Source of the DNA: Acanthopleura granulata
Lineage: Eukaryota > Mollusca > Polyplacophora > Chitonida > Chitonidae
Direction of reading: 5' to 3'
Assembly: GCA_016165875.1 (NCBI GenBank)
Contig: JABBOT010000006.1
Span: 372,001 to 436,000, forward strand
DNA length: 64,000 nucleotides
Shown: positions 14,001-29,000 of the stretch, one piece after another
How the letters are laid out: each line of letters starts with the position of its first letter
Position numbering within the stretch: position 1 is the stretch's first letter
Notes under the pieces: generated by a model
Databases searched by the model: none
Told to the model about the DNA's origin: nothing
The model's input: the letters and a program-made list of their open reading frames with translations, nothing else
Program-made: the position numbers and the translations under genes

Positions 14001-17000
14001 TCCGCACTGTTATCATTTGTAAGAGAGTTGCACACTGAGATTTATTATATGTGCATATACAAGATATTCAGGACTGATGAATGAATTATTCAAAATAGTA
14101 TCAGCAGAACCACAATACCGCAGCATCCAGCTTCTGGATATTCATACCCATTCAAGTGAAAAGGTAATACAACAGAGATCCACACAAACCTCCAGTCTCT
14201 TCATCTGTTTCTTCTTGAGAGCGTTGCTGGCCGCAGCGTTTGTAGCAGACCTCAGATCAGCCGCCGCTTCCCTTAGGATTTGCTGCTGACGTGAGTCATT
14301 GGGGTTCATTGCGCAGCCCTGCAATTTCACAATCAGCATTTGTTTTGAAAATTTATACCATTTTTATTTACCCTAAAGGACCTAAAATTTGCTCATTTTT
14401 CCAGATTCTGCAAGTTCTAATAACATGAGAAAGGTGTTTTGATTTTGTTTGGAAGGCAGGATGATATCCTATTAGAAAAAGTCTCTGACTGCAAACTTAA
14501 TATTTTGAAACATATACATTTGCTTCTTAAAAATGCACTCAGTGAATTTTTTGGCCATTTACAGTATCTATTTTATTTATATGATTCTTGTGTAATGCCT
14601 TGTGTACACTTCACTCGAATCACGGTCGCCTGTATTATGGCAGATGGAAGATGGAAACCAGAGTTCTTAACACCTCAGGTAAGACCACACAGAAAAGCAT
14701 CCCGCTACTAGCCGACAACTAGCAACTCATTAAGTCTTACTGACATAGGTGACAACATGGTGCAAGCTTACCTTAGCTGCTTCCACCATCCTAGCCGTGG
14801 CATCGGCCAGTTGTTTGGCAGCGGCCAGAAGTCTCCTCTGGATATCAGAGTCAGAGTACGAATCAGCCTGGCCCCTTATAGCATTCACCAGATGTGTGGT
14901 TGCCTGTAACAACATCATTTGAAAATAGAGTTTACACATGCCACAAGTGTTTTATTGCAACTCTCAGTTATTAAATTTCCACACGATACTTATGACAATT
15001 TCACTTCTAAAAGAATATGACAAAAATGTACTGAATAACCAGTCTTCTATAAAGCTTAGTAGTCCGGGCTTCGTGTAATGGGGAAATACATGTACATGCT
15101 TTTAAACTCTTCTGCAAAATGATACAATTACTGGCAAAACAAAACACTAGTCTTCTCATGCCACATAAACGATTAATTTGCGCATTTAGTACATGTGCAT
15201 GATAACATCACAATTATACAGCCGATGTAATGACAATACATCAGTGAATGTCATTTAAAGCACAGTACTTTCTGCTCTATTGCTATAATGCAAAGAGGAA
15301 AAAAATCTGAACAAATGTTTCAGTCATGCTTATTTTTTTCTTCTAATCCCATTACATGTGCTGTACAAATATAAGACTTTTGCCTTCTCATTTTGAACAT
15401 CAAAGTCGTTCCACATATCAACCCAATGCATCAAGATGTTCTCTTAGCAAACCTAGTGTAAACAACAGTGAAGCAAATACAACAGCACTCTAACTCTATT
15501 CTAAAACTCAAGAAAAAAAAAAAGGTGCAAAAAATCAAGCGAGATATATCAAACCAAATCAAAACATCTAACCTTACTAACGACTGGAAGGATGGAGGCC
15601 ATTTTAAACTATTCAAAACATTAAACATGCTTAATTAACAATTTCACAAGAAGATTAAGGGAATGGGGTGGGGTGGGGGTGGGGGTGGGTGCAAGGGTGG
15701 AAATCCTATGTTGTGCATGCATTAGATCTTTAAAAATACCTATACATATAGAATCTAAAACTATGAAACTATGTCCACAAAATAAACCTGACAAAACAGT
15801 TTCAAAAAAAAAAAAACAAAATCAAAAAACAAAAAACATAAACTGTTCTACAAAATCAAACTCAAGAAACATGCCATTACACAATTCGTTCATGGTGTAC
15901 AGGCTGGAATGTCCATTGTGATTATGAAACAGATATAGGGTAGGCCCTTATACCATTTTTAAATTCATTCTGTTTCGCCTCAAATTCTGTGTGAAATTCT
16001 CTGTAACGGTCTATATAACTCCATGTGATCATTAACGTATTTCCTCCTGTATTACTTATCTTAAGACAAAAAAAACACCACTGAGACATCACTGTTCACA
16101 TATATCAAAGACACTTGGGACAAACAAACACGACTACAAAAACGAGCAAAAAAAAGTGAACGGAAAATTTTAAAAACTGAGGGAAAACCACTGAGAAGAG
16201 CTGTGCCCTGCTGTGTCTGTTTTACTTTTGGACACCACATGCTTACCTCTGACAGGGGTTGCTGTAATTCATAGTCAATTTAAAAATTTAAATGTGCTGA
16301 TTCTACTCAGTACATAGCTTTTGAGTTTAATGTTACAACTGAGATATGTCCCCTTTGTGTCTCCTCATTCTTGTTTTACAATACTATGACAACAACAAAA
16401 ATGTACCAATCCTGTGAACAGGTTATTGCCTCATACGGAAAGTACACCTGACAAAGTTCTCTTTTCATCCTACGATATGCACTTTTAGAGGCAAATAAAC
16501 ATCATAAAATATTACTTTTGTTTGCTGAAAACAACACCTTTCCCCACGGGATATCATCCTACTGTACTTTCGAAACAAACCTCACTAACTCTGAGTCAGG
16601 CAACATAAGAAACCTAATAATGTTTGGATATCTCCTATTTGTCAATCCCTGTCCAACTTTGTAAGATAATCCTACTGTTATGCAAACCTACAAGGACAAG
16701 CCACAGAGGGGATTCAAAAACTGTAATGTCATGTCACAACTCGAACACTCAATATTCAAATGAAAGTAAAATCAATGTAAGCTTTGCAAGAACAAAACTT
16801 CAAGAAAAGAGAACTGATGCTTTCATACATGGTAAAATGTACTGATCAAAACAATATTCTAAGGAAGCGTTTTATTCTAAACACCACATTTGAGATGAAC
16901 ATGTAAGCAAACAAGGATGGGAAAACAGGGGAAAACACTTTATCTTTGTAAGATACAAATGTCACACAAATTATGTACTAAATCCACACAAATTAAGGTG

Positions 17001-20000
17001 TGAACACAATGATTAGATTTCAGAGTGCATAAAAACAGGTACTTTTAATCACTCACATACAACAGAGAGTTACATGTACAAATAAAAATAATTCATAAAC
17101 ATTCTATTACATCAGGATAAAGCAGTATAAACAAACGAAGAATTCTTTTAGGAAGAATTTAGGCAAGTGTACGAAGTCACAGAAAGAAATGTGAACAGAT
17201 CAAGTGATTGGAAAACATCATGTTGACCTCAAGAAGGTTCAACAACCTGTTATTACCTTGGCTTTGTCACGCAAGTACTCTGTTTATTTTTTATCATTTT
17301 GGCTTGATTTTGTCACTCCAACCATTAACCCAACCTTTTTTTCCAGACCTGCGATCAACCTGACCAGACCTATAATGAAGACTTTCTTGTTACACCTGTA
17401 CGAGTATTACCTGAGCTAAGATGCGAGCTTGCTTGACCATCTCTGGGGCGTCGCCCATGCTGCTGAACAGACGGTCAGTGGCGGTCAGGATAGTGTCTAC
17501 AGCCTTTTCGTTTTGGCCACCCTGCCGAACAAATGTGCAACAGCTAAACCCTTCAAATTTAGGAACAAGTTACAAAATTTGCATTTACCTAACCTTCAGA
17601 TAGGTACAGAAACTTATTTAATTATTGTCAGAGAGTATCAAACTAGAAAACCATTTTCCTCTTTCTTCAATAAAATTTTAATAGTTTTACAAATGTCATG
17701 CATGAACAAGGAACTGAGATACTGTACGGTCCACATTCAGAGACTGCGAGTGATCATGGCTTACCTCCCCTGATCCTGTGCCTTTCTTGATGTGCTGGAG
17801 GAGGTCGTTCAGAGCTTTTGTCACAGCAGTAGCAGCGCCCCCTAGGTCGTGAAGCAGATGGTCATCACGGCACACAGACTGTCAAACAAAAGTAGAGAAA
17901 TTCAGATCAGTACAGACAGGATTAAAATTACGACAGACACAATGACTGAGGTCTAAAGATAATGGTTGAGGTTTACAGACAAGGTTGAGGTGTAAAGACA
18001 ATGGTTGGCGTTTAGTGCAGTATTCCAGCCATCGTAGAGTCAGGGGGGTGAGTACATCATTTCAAACCATTTGCAGAAGTAAAACAATACACTAAGAGTA
18101 ACACTATGCCCACACTACACAGACAATTAAAAACACTTCAGGGCCTGATAAAGTTGTCAAAAAATCTAGCCAAAGCTACGCTGTTTATGGTATATTTTTG
18201 TCATACTAGATCAAATAACATCTCCCATAAAGGACAGTAGAGTGTCTCCAAGAAAACGGAGGAATGTTTCATCACAAATCAAATCACATACATACCTGTG
18301 CTGCCTCCACAATTCCCTCCACGGCCTTAGCAACAAGTTTGGCTGCCTCAATCAGCTGTTCTTGACACGCCGGATTAGCAATTGTCGGAGTGACCACCTG
18401 GAGATTCAAGATAAACATGACTTCATTGATTAAAAGATTACTCTTAACTCATAAATAACGCAGCGATATCAAATCTTCCCTGCATAAATAACGTAGCGAT
18501 ATCAAATCTCCCCTGTCTGATTATTATCAAGAATACTTGTTTTCCTTCCAATTACAAATAACAGTAGCACTTGTGTCAAGGCCTGCAGATCTAGCAGCAA
18601 TAACCAGACAGTTTGGATAGGCATGCAAAAGTTTATCTTATTCCTGTTGTGACATCAAATCCTGATGACAGTCTGATCTGTCTCAATGTGTTAAGAAATT
18701 GTATGTATGACTAACTGATGGACAATAATACAGAATAAGAAGATTTACAGGAATTTACCAAAGAAATAAAGGTTTCATTTTGGCAGTAAAATACTGTGGA
18801 TACTATGTCTGAAAGACGGACGAACCCAGAATTTGGGGATGAGGGCAGTCTTGCCCTCAAACAGTACGCACAAACGTTTTTCCAGCACATATCTCAAACT
18901 TTGTACTCCAAATATCAGAAAATCTGTTGAATGTTTAAATATTTTTACAAATGACTCAGGGGTTAAATTTGGTCAAATTTTTTTTATTTTACATTCTTAT
19001 TCTCCATTCAACTATCTTTCATCTCACTTACAGATGACAACCAAGTTCGCATTGTAAACACCTTAAATTTGAAAAAAAGTATAAAATGTTGTGAACCAAG
19101 GCAGATGGGTTTTCTTCGTTCGAAATTATTGGGGGGATTAGCACGCTGGGAGGGGGGAGGGGGGACCTGCTGTGAATAGATATGCCTCTGGTAAATGCAT
19201 ATTGCCTGCTGCTATAAACTGTGGAAGGCTGCTTCTGCAGATAACCCAAGCAGCCCTATTAACTAAAATAACAGCCTTAATCACCCCACTGGGGTGCCGT
19301 TAGGGAAGGGGTTTATATACACATTCTATCAGGTTTTGCTCAGAACTGTCAAGATACAACATCAATTTACCCTTTCCTGGAGCATAATAAGTTTTTTAAG
19401 TTTACATAAGTAGATAGATAAGTTTACATTTTAACTACAGGCAGGACAATAATCAATTAAAATTAATTTGCCAAAAATTAATGACGAATTTTGTCACACA
19501 TAACCCTTCTACAGACATTTTAGCCTTTTTCTCCCTTTCTATTTTTGAGACAGTAGTTTGGCGAAATACTTCGATTTCTCGCTTATTTTTCAACATAATG
19601 CTACGAAACATGGCACACATGTACATGTAGCTATATACTTTAGCTCCACAAATTTTTGATATCTTTCCTAGTTTTAAAGATATTAGTAAAAGAGTATCAA
19701 AGGTTTAAGCACTTTTAAAATTTTGAAAGTTTTAACTTTCATTGATCACTCAGAACAACCTAAGATGAACATTACAAATCTGTGGGACTGTGTTTAGTTC
19801 AAATGGTAAAGTATCCACTTAGGCCAAAAAAAATTTGAAAATTTTGAAAATTGGTGAAAAATAGCACGTGAAAAACAGCTCCATTTTTTGGAAAACTTTC
19901 TCCTTCTTTTGATTAACATCAAGGTCAGGGTTAATTTTCAAAAACGTTTGTGGCGGAGCTGACCACACTGTTCTGCTGGGTCTGCTGTTTACAACTCACC

Positions 20001-23000
20001 TTTGTACAGGCTACCAGCTGAGAGGTCGCCAGAGCACAGTTCGTGGCAGAGCTGACCACTTTGTTCTGCTGGGCTTGGTCTTCACAGCTTCCCGCCACAT
20101 TTTTGGCCTTAAGCACCAGAGCGGCAGTGGCATTGGCAACAGCTTTGGCAAGAGCCAGCAAGGTGTCCTGAAATGTAGTAGATACATGGCTGATTGACGA
20201 CTGATGGACTGACGGATACTCTAAAGGACCTAAACATTAGCCCCAAAGAATTTATTTTTAGGGACAAATTAATGTCATAAAATATTATTTTGGCACTGAA
20301 ACTTTTCCGATAGGATATCATCTTACCTACCAAACAAATCTCAAAACACCTTTCTAAAGTCAACAACTCTCGGAATGAGGAAAAATGAGGAGAAAACTTT
20401 TTCATGGACAAAATTTTAGGCCATTTAGGTTATTTTAATAGGTGCTGAATTATGAGCTGTCCATTCATTATGAGTATAACAACAACAACAAAGTATTTGA
20501 TCTGAAATGTCATGCCTAAATATTCGGCTTACTTTATTCTGACAGTTCTGCTGTTCTTCCAAGAGGTGTTTTCAGATATATGTGTAATGTAGCATAATAA
20601 ATGACATGTCCTAAGCAAACTGAAACTTCAGCCCCAAATAGTGTTTACGTCATAACTCTTAAAATGTTTAAGGTAAAAGAGGCAGAAACTCATACAAAAG
20701 TAGCTGAAGCAGTGATTTGGTCTGATCGGATTCTTTATTGTTTTAAAACCACACTCATGTATTTTTTACTTATACAATGGCGGTCAGCTTCATGGGTCGA
20801 GGAAACCGGGGTTTTGAGGTAACCCACAGACTTCTGGTAAGGATTTTCTGAAGTAGTTAACCTTGGCGTTAAAACTGCCATTCAACAAACCAAAATGGGT
20901 GTTCGCTAGTCAATAATCGCAAGATCCCTTCCAACCCAGGTGTAGTGTTACCTGAAAGGCTTTGTCGAGCTCCTCATCTGTTTCTCCAACACCTCTCATC
21001 ACATCCTGACTGGCTTCTCCCACCTTACTGGCCGCAGCCAGCAGGTTCTGACGAGGCTGTAACAGCACAAGTTTACAGATGTACACAAAGCCTATAGGAG
21101 ACTACACAAATGACACCCTAATCAGTCTGGGTCAGGAATAACAGAAATGTACTTACTAATTCATTTGACTGTTGACTTAGGCCTTACTCCATTGATTCAT
21201 TTGACTTCTGATGCATGCCACTGATACTCTATGATTGATTTAATTGATTCTTGATTCTTGCCACTGATTGATTTATTACATTATTGTTTCTTGCTGTACT
21301 GAAGACATTTCCACTTATTTGACAGCTGTCAGTTTTACAGGGCCCGAAATAAACCACCAATCTTTGGCAAGTAACAAAGTGACATATTTTCCAACATGTG
21401 ATATGCACACTATACTGGTGGACACCAAGGCTTATTCAACAAAAGTTGGATTGCACAACTGGCTCACAAACTTCGTCAACAATTTGCTATCACCAAGGCT
21501 CCACATTGCAATGAGCAAGGGTCTATCTACAAATTCCCTGGTGATAGTTGGAATTGAACCCGAACTTTGTTTGAACTGAAAAGCAAATATTTTAACCATT
21601 CAACCATGGCCCACTTGTGCACATTAAAAAATTGGATGGTCAAAAGTACATTTAACACCTTTGTATTTAAGTTTGAAAAAGTTCAAGAAATTAATTCTGA
21701 AGAGAGGCAAGTTATTATACCTCTTTGGACCCAGGTTGTGCAGCATCAAGCAGATCAGAGAAAGCCCCAGCCAATCTCCGCGCCGCATCAAGGAGACGAC
21801 CTTTGTCATCCTCTTGGAGAGCAGCCAACATTTTGACATCACGGCTAAACTCTCCCAGATTGGATGCGCTGCAAGAAATCAGAAAGGCTTGCAATGAAAT
21901 ATTTTGAGGAAAAAGTGTGCATTCTACTTGAGTGTCTTTAAAATAGATGAGTGGTTCAATCTGCCTCAGTTCAGGTGGTTATCCTTTGTTTGCACACAGC
22001 CTATGCTCACATTTTCGATCAGAAGAACTGACTTTTCTTCAACAAAACCACTATATGACAGCTCATCGCCTCTAATTTCATAAGAATATAGCAAAAGTAT
22101 ATATATATAATTTACACATTTATTGTCTACATGATTTTTTACTCATTGGTGTATTATGCTGCACTCAAAGAATATTTCACTTATATGGCGGCGACTAGCA
22201 TTATGGTAGGAGAAAATCAGGCAGCGCCCAGGGAAACCCAAGACCATAAACCGGTTGCTGGCGGATCTTCCCACATACGGCCAGAAAGGAGGCCAGTGTG
22301 AGCTGGACATGAACTCAGAACTATTGCATTGGTGAGAGGCATATGGGTGATTGTGCTGCACTAGAATGCTAACCCCATGTACCAAGGAGGCCATCATGGT
22401 ATTTTATCACCTTTAGAACAGTGAAGAAATAAGCTGGTGTATAAGTCCATAAAAGTGATTTTGAATTACTGTATTCTGTTATGAAAGTTTCAATTATGAT
22501 TACCACAGAGGCTTCAAAGGTTCCTCACCAACTCGAGACCAAAATATGTCATACTAGCAGGCAGATACGAGCAGACGTCGGACAAAACCTCTTGCATACT
22601 AGTAGACTAGCCTGCCACTCACATTGTATTGACTGCCGCGCCAACAGCATTATAGTCAGTTTCATCAGGTCCACCTGAGGTCAAGGTCACAATCTGGGCT
22701 GTGGCCGCAGACATGGCTGACACCTGGGAGCCAACCTTCTGTTTGGACAGGTCAAGTTGGTCTTCCTTCCATTTCTTGGAAGCCTGGAGAAAAAAGTTTC
22801 ATTTCTCAAATACTCATTTATTCCTCTTTTTCCTTCCATCAATTCTAGGACATAGCTTACCATTTGGTTATTCAAAGATAAATTTTTCCGTTTTCAAACT
22901 ACTCCTCTATTTCTTCTTTTCCTTTTATCAATTCTAGTAACTTTCCATTTGGTTAATCGAATAAAGTTAAATTTTGGTAAAGAAAGGGCAAATAAAAATT

Positions 23001-26000
23001 GCATTTCATTGCCTTTCAACAAATGAGCTATTTGATCTCAATGTCCTTAGATAAAGGTCCTTTTACGGTTCTAAATAAACAGGACAGTACAGGCATTCCA
23101 GAATTTCAAACATATTCATAATGTAGCTCTGAACTGGTTATGTCTTGAAGTTGCCGCACATATAACTGTACAAGAGAAATGTTACTCATAAAACAAATCT
23201 CTTTTTTTCCCTATTTATCGATGTCATCGTTCTTCAACCATTCGTATAATCTCACCGGATCTGATCCCAAGGGAGGTAACTCCATGGCTGTGTTAAGTTC
23301 ATTCTCTGCCTTCCCGATAGCACCTTTCCCATCTTCGATGGTGATGAGCAGTGCCCTCTGTGCCTGGGTTAATTCATACTGCTGGATATTCTGAGCCTGG
23401 AAGATTATAAGAATAAGGTAAACCGTGACCACGGGAAAACACTGGAACAAGGTAAAAACTTGAACTTATAACATATACTTGTGATGTACATGTGATAATG
23501 CTCAGAAAACTAAAACTTAAGTTGTAGAGATTTGGGGGGGGGGGAACATATGAAGAAAGTTAAAGTTTAGACTGGGGAAAATGAAGCGCCATGAAATAAA
23601 GAAAAGTTGGAAAATAATCCACAATGAAACAAATCAAACTTTGAAAGCGAAAAAAAACCAGTTACATTTGGAGAGCCAGGGTTCTTTCAAAACGAAACAC
23701 TAGTATGACGGAAAGGCTTAAAGGTAACAAAAAATTCACAGAAATGAAAAGTAAACGTAATATTTACACCTACTAGCAACATATATCATGTGCAACATTG
23801 AAATGAATGTAAAGAAAAGGTTTCCAACAGAATATACCCATCAACTTCACAATAATATAAAGTATCTTGCATATGAAGACTTCCAAAACAAAGAAAAAAA
23901 TATATGAAAAGCAGAGCCAAGGAAACACCACACAGCCTAACTAAATATGAACATGGAGAATACACCCTGTGAGTTCACAGCAAACCAGGCATGACTTGGC
24001 CATGCACTAATCCCTGCTGCAGGAGTCAATGAGGCAAGGGGAATATGTGTAGACGCAGTTCTATAAGCTGAAAACTCTGTGTTAGCTGTGATGAAAACTT
24101 AATCCCTTCTCAACATGAAAGCTTAATCCCTTCTCAAAGGATGTTCATGTACTCGATGCCAGGGGTTGTAAACCCCTTATCATTTGTAAGTACTGCCTTT
24201 TTTACAAATGATTAGATTATTTACAAGTATAGCCTTACTACAAGCGACTGCCTTATTTACAAGTGTTACCTTATTTACAAGTATTGTTTTATTTACGAGT
24301 GATTGCCATAGTTTCCAGAATTACGTATTGCTGCTAGAAGGTGTTGAACAAACTAAAAAGTGCAAGCCTTCAACGACTTTCACTCGTTAGCCTGGCACAA
24401 GATTCAGATGTACTTTTGAAATTTATTCTCAAAGAACATTTCAGACCTTTTTTAGGCATAACTGCAACCTGTTCATTGTTTCTCTTTACAAAACTACCTC
24501 CAAATTTCTTGATTTATTTTCTTCCTCAGTTCAGTTGTGGTTGTGTGGAGTGTTGCCTCGGAATTTGGACTTCCGATTACTTATCTCGCACCATGATGTA
24601 CCCTGCCCAAATGTCTGTTTTGATGCCTAGATTGCTGTTTGAATATCTGAATACTACCCTATGCGTCTTCCAATAACTGACTGCTTTCATATAACAATCA
24701 TGAAAGTTTGTTGGTTTTTTCTTTTTTCAGTGTTTATTCCAATAATCAGAAAGAAAAATCTTTATCCAGCACTGCTCCTGGGACACTACTTGACAAGACT
24801 TGAATTTTCAGAAAGATAAAAAATACATAACCCTCAGTAGACGGGGGACAAGGAGAAGGAAGATGTGGAAGGGAGAGGCTATCAAAGGTCAGTTGACCCA
24901 AGAGAAAATGACCCGAAAAGCCTACAGTACGAAACTGAAATCTTGCTGTAATGTAAGGCTTGAAGCCTACAAATTGCCATGAACAGAATTCCACATTAAT
25001 TGCAGAAGGTTTAATATCATGAAACCCACAAAAACAAAAGCAACACAACAAAGAAAAGAATGCAGATCTACAAAGCTAAGAGGTGTATTGAAATCGTGTA
25101 AGTTGGAAGTTGTATATATACATATATATATATATATATGTGTAGGTATATATGCAAACATAATATCATATAATAATGCATGCAATCAACACTAACACCA
25201 CATATACTTGTAATCAGCTAGGGCATTCTGTCAATAAATTTTATGAATTGGTTCTGGGATTCTTTATTTTTTTCTGGAAGGTATTGCCAAACCAAACTTG
25301 AAACAAAATTTCATGACAGAAAACCGAAGAAACTGTTAACGAATCACTTTATATACTGACTGCTAATCCGTAATGCTAGAAAAACCATCTCACTCAGAAT
25401 GAACACAAAAATCACATTCCCAAACATTAAGTGGTTCCACACTTCAAACGATATACCACAATATATAAACAAGTGCAACTGCAGGAGTATTATTGAAATA
25501 TTGTTTTATGCTCTGTACTATATTTCAAATTCCTAGATCTTAATGAATCATTACGATACAATATTGTTTTCATTTTAATGTACATGAAACTCTAACATTT
25601 AAGATCTTTCTTGGGGGGCCCACTTGCATGAAGTCCTCTTAGCATTACGAGCACATAGCTCCCATGACAACTCTGTTGAAAAACCTATGCTGCATTGTCA
25701 TTCCTTGGACCACATTATTATTGCTGTGTAACGATAGGTGTCATCCACTTTTGGATCCACGGTCATACCGTTTATCTGTATTGCAAAGCCATGTTGCAGT
25801 TACATCATTATACTCTGCTATTATTAGTTCTCCCCATTCAGATCTTCAGGGTTGAGGATCCAAATTTATTTTGTCCATTTCTCAACCAAATTAATGTTGT
25901 TCTTGTAACTCCCTCCTTCTTGCCGTATAACTAGATCTACAGCTGTACGTCTCACTTGTAACTACACTAATACTGCAGTACATGTTGTGCTAGTAACATC

Positions 26001-29000
26001 CCCTATTATTTCCCTATTATTGTAGTATAACAAGATCTACATTACACTTGTAACTTTCCTACAGTAGCTTAACTAGAAGTGTTAGTAAGAAGACTTCCAC
26101 CTACAGAGGGAGGATTGTGGGCAGTGTGGGCTGTGTTTGACACATGCGTGTGCTTTGCCTGCTGCATGGATCCCGTCGTGAACTGCGACTCCCCGCCTGC
26201 ACCGCTACGTAGCACCGCAGGAAGTGCTACAGATCCCGTACTGGCGTGACCCACGTTTCCCTTCTGGTGCTGGATAATGGTAGCTCTGCGTGCATGAAAG
26301 AATGTAAAAATTATCTACCAATTATCTACCTGCTGAATTACGTGATAAGTTGTTGAAAAATTCCACGAAATTATAGCTGATTATTAACCCTAATTCATGT
26401 TTTTGTGTGAAGCCAATGGACACTTCACAAACCTTTGAAAGTCATATTTTTCCTAAGTTTTAGTAGACGACATATGTCTAGGTTATAGGAAGTGGACCAT
26501 GTTAGCTGGATGGTTGAAATTTCATTCCTTAATAATTTGAGTAGTTTCCAGCCATCTTTCCTATTACTTTCCCAGGGGGCTGGGAAGGAAATCTGTAAAT
26601 TTCCCAGTGAAACAATACAGCCTTAGACCAACAGTTTATTTTTATTTTCTTTTATCCTCACATTTTTGCTCTGCCCCAAATGGTATGTTTTGATTTGAGA
26701 GTGTAAAGCAATTGTCAAAGTTCGCATCTTGACATTTCTCTCTAAACTGAGTTGCTTCCCTTTCTGACAACTCACTTTGCTGGTGACACCGAATCTTCGT
26801 ACATGGTGGACTCTTCATCCCCCTCTATGCCCAGATGGTCCTTGGCCTTTTTCTACAAAACCAAAAAAATGAAAAAATAGAACAAAAATAATAGTTACCT
26901 CATTACCAGATGCATTCGTTGGTAATTAAGTGACAGATAGCACATTATATATCTGAAGACTTCAGCAAGGAAACCATTTGTCTGTACATGTGTCTTACAA
27001 ACACTTACAAATCCATAAATATGTACCTGTGCATACAACCGCTTTCAAATAAACTGTACAAGTATACATTGTTTCTACAGAAAGTTGTCCATTATAATAA
27101 GTTTTAAACTTCAGAATACATAAGTAAATATTATTATTATAAATTAAGTAGACTGCACAAAAGATGTAAACTATATTAGTTAACTTAGACACCTAGGCAG
27201 CCTTATATGATATGACATATTCACTATACTTTCATACAGAAACCAAATATATATGTGCTAAATCTGGCTTTTAAAGGCATCACTGAAGGTAACATTTTTT
27301 TGTCATCTAACAAGATGGCTCTGAGATTGTGTTCTGCATTGCAAGCCTTTGACTTTCCTTGCTGTTCTCACCTTTTTCAGGATAATGTCAATGTACCCGG
27401 CAATAAGCTGAGCGATCTGCTCCCCCTCTGTGGTCTGTACAGAGTAGTACCGGTCAGAGTAGTCCCCAAAATCCTGAACAACACAACAACACATTTTAGG
27501 AAGAGTTCAGCACAGGCAAATGTTCATACTGATCAATTAAAAATACAGTGGCATAAGAGAGAACAACCTAAAACTCTCTAATATCCTCTGGATGAAAATT
27601 AGTTACACTAATAGAATCTTAAGTGAAGCTGACCAGGATCTACCGGGTTTTGGAATACTCTCTCACACATGTTCAATCATCACAGGAAGAACGAAAGGAT
27701 AACTTTTATATGGCTGCTTTATGACGTCAAACTCAACATCTGGGCAGCAAGAAAAATTTACAAGCTGAAATGGCCATTTTGTTATTTTCCTTATTTTCCA
27801 GAAAAGCTTGGCCTTCCTTACATGTATATATGATTTATTAACAACATGCACAGGTTGGCAGAAAAGCAGACAAAAGAAGAGGCTAAAAGCTGTGTCCTAC
27901 CAAGGTAAAACTGTTTGGGGAAGCAGCCCATCTTCTCACTGTGGTCAGGGGCCATGTCTTCAAAATCTGTAAAACATAACCACATGGACACCAAGACAGG
28001 TTGAGTGCAGGTTAAGCAAGTTCCTATTGTTTATAACATATCGGAGACAGCTTTATCAGATAAAACTTTAAATTACTGAGACACCTGAAGACAGCTATTA
28101 ATTCTATACGCTATGAACAATCCAAACAAGATGGCAACCTTACCTCTTTTGTTTTCTCGTCCACCCTCACGACACTCTCCTTTGTAATTCCCAGCAGACG
28201 AGGAACCAGTTTATTCTTGCCCTTCATCTTCTCCTGCAAAACACATCATCAGTCAGCTTGTTCATTACTCTATTTATTAATTAATTCATGGCCAAAGCCA
28301 CAGGCTACATTAAACCGTGTAATGATCAGAGGACACATAACTGTAGAGCATCACATTAAAGCAATGTATATTGCTTATTCAAACAACTTTCTAGAAGCAC
28401 ATCATAAAACTGTTGAACAAATCTCCAATCACCTTTCTAAACCTGATAGAATCCGGAAAAGTGAGTTACTTAATCACAGACGAAATTTGCCTCATTTAGG
28501 TATTCTTCACAATGTTTTTGTTTTCCGAGTGCTCACCTCGCTGTATATACACGATGGACACAGCACTGCCTTAGGAGCAGAGTGATCATTTCGTGAGAAA
28601 CGCTTCAGAATCAGACAGAACTGTGAAAATTGGCCACACCAAAGCTGACAAAGCAAAGTCTTACCTTGACCAAGAAAAAAGTGATGCCGTAAGTTTTCAG
28701 TGATCTACACAAGTGGGTGTATTTGACTTTGGCCTCCACTTCTGACAGACCTACAAACTTTTTATGTTCCTGAAAATGTCAACAAATGTTTATTAAATTT
28801 CTCACGAATTTCAACATTATATCATTTAAACTCATATGAGTCAGATAAATATGAAGTTACACATATGAATGTTACATATTTAAAATGTACCCTATTTTGA
28901 TCACATAAAAAATTTTTTATCCATCAACTCTGACCTTAAATGTTGCAATTTCATTTATTCAATTTCAAGACTGTTTAGAAAAATTATTTACCACAAAAAT

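Larger units (their letters stand above)
14904..17410 (-). other. Talin intron 21 (2.5 kb)
   Basis: AT-rich. Holds a G-run cluster at 15663-15690 and a family B repeat at 16455-16625. I see no coding segment. Confidence 0.8.
23397..26104 (-). other. Talin intron 13 (2.7 kb)
   Basis: Separates the linker exon from the first rod exon. AT-rich, with a degenerate TTATTTACAAGT array, a TA microsatellite and short degenerate repeats near 25.9-26.07 kb. No extra in-frame exon recognised, though a small cassette cannot be excluded. Confidence 0.75.

Noticed and set aside
21541..21614. Functional tRNA gene on the minus strand
   Set aside because: A and B boxes fit, but the acceptor-stem ends do not pair and a non-tRNA body follows, so it is a SINE head.
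26095..26100. Alternative donor GTGGAA for exon 13
   Set aside because: Using it adds 4 bases and breaks the frame into exon 14; the GTAGGT 4 bases away keeps it.
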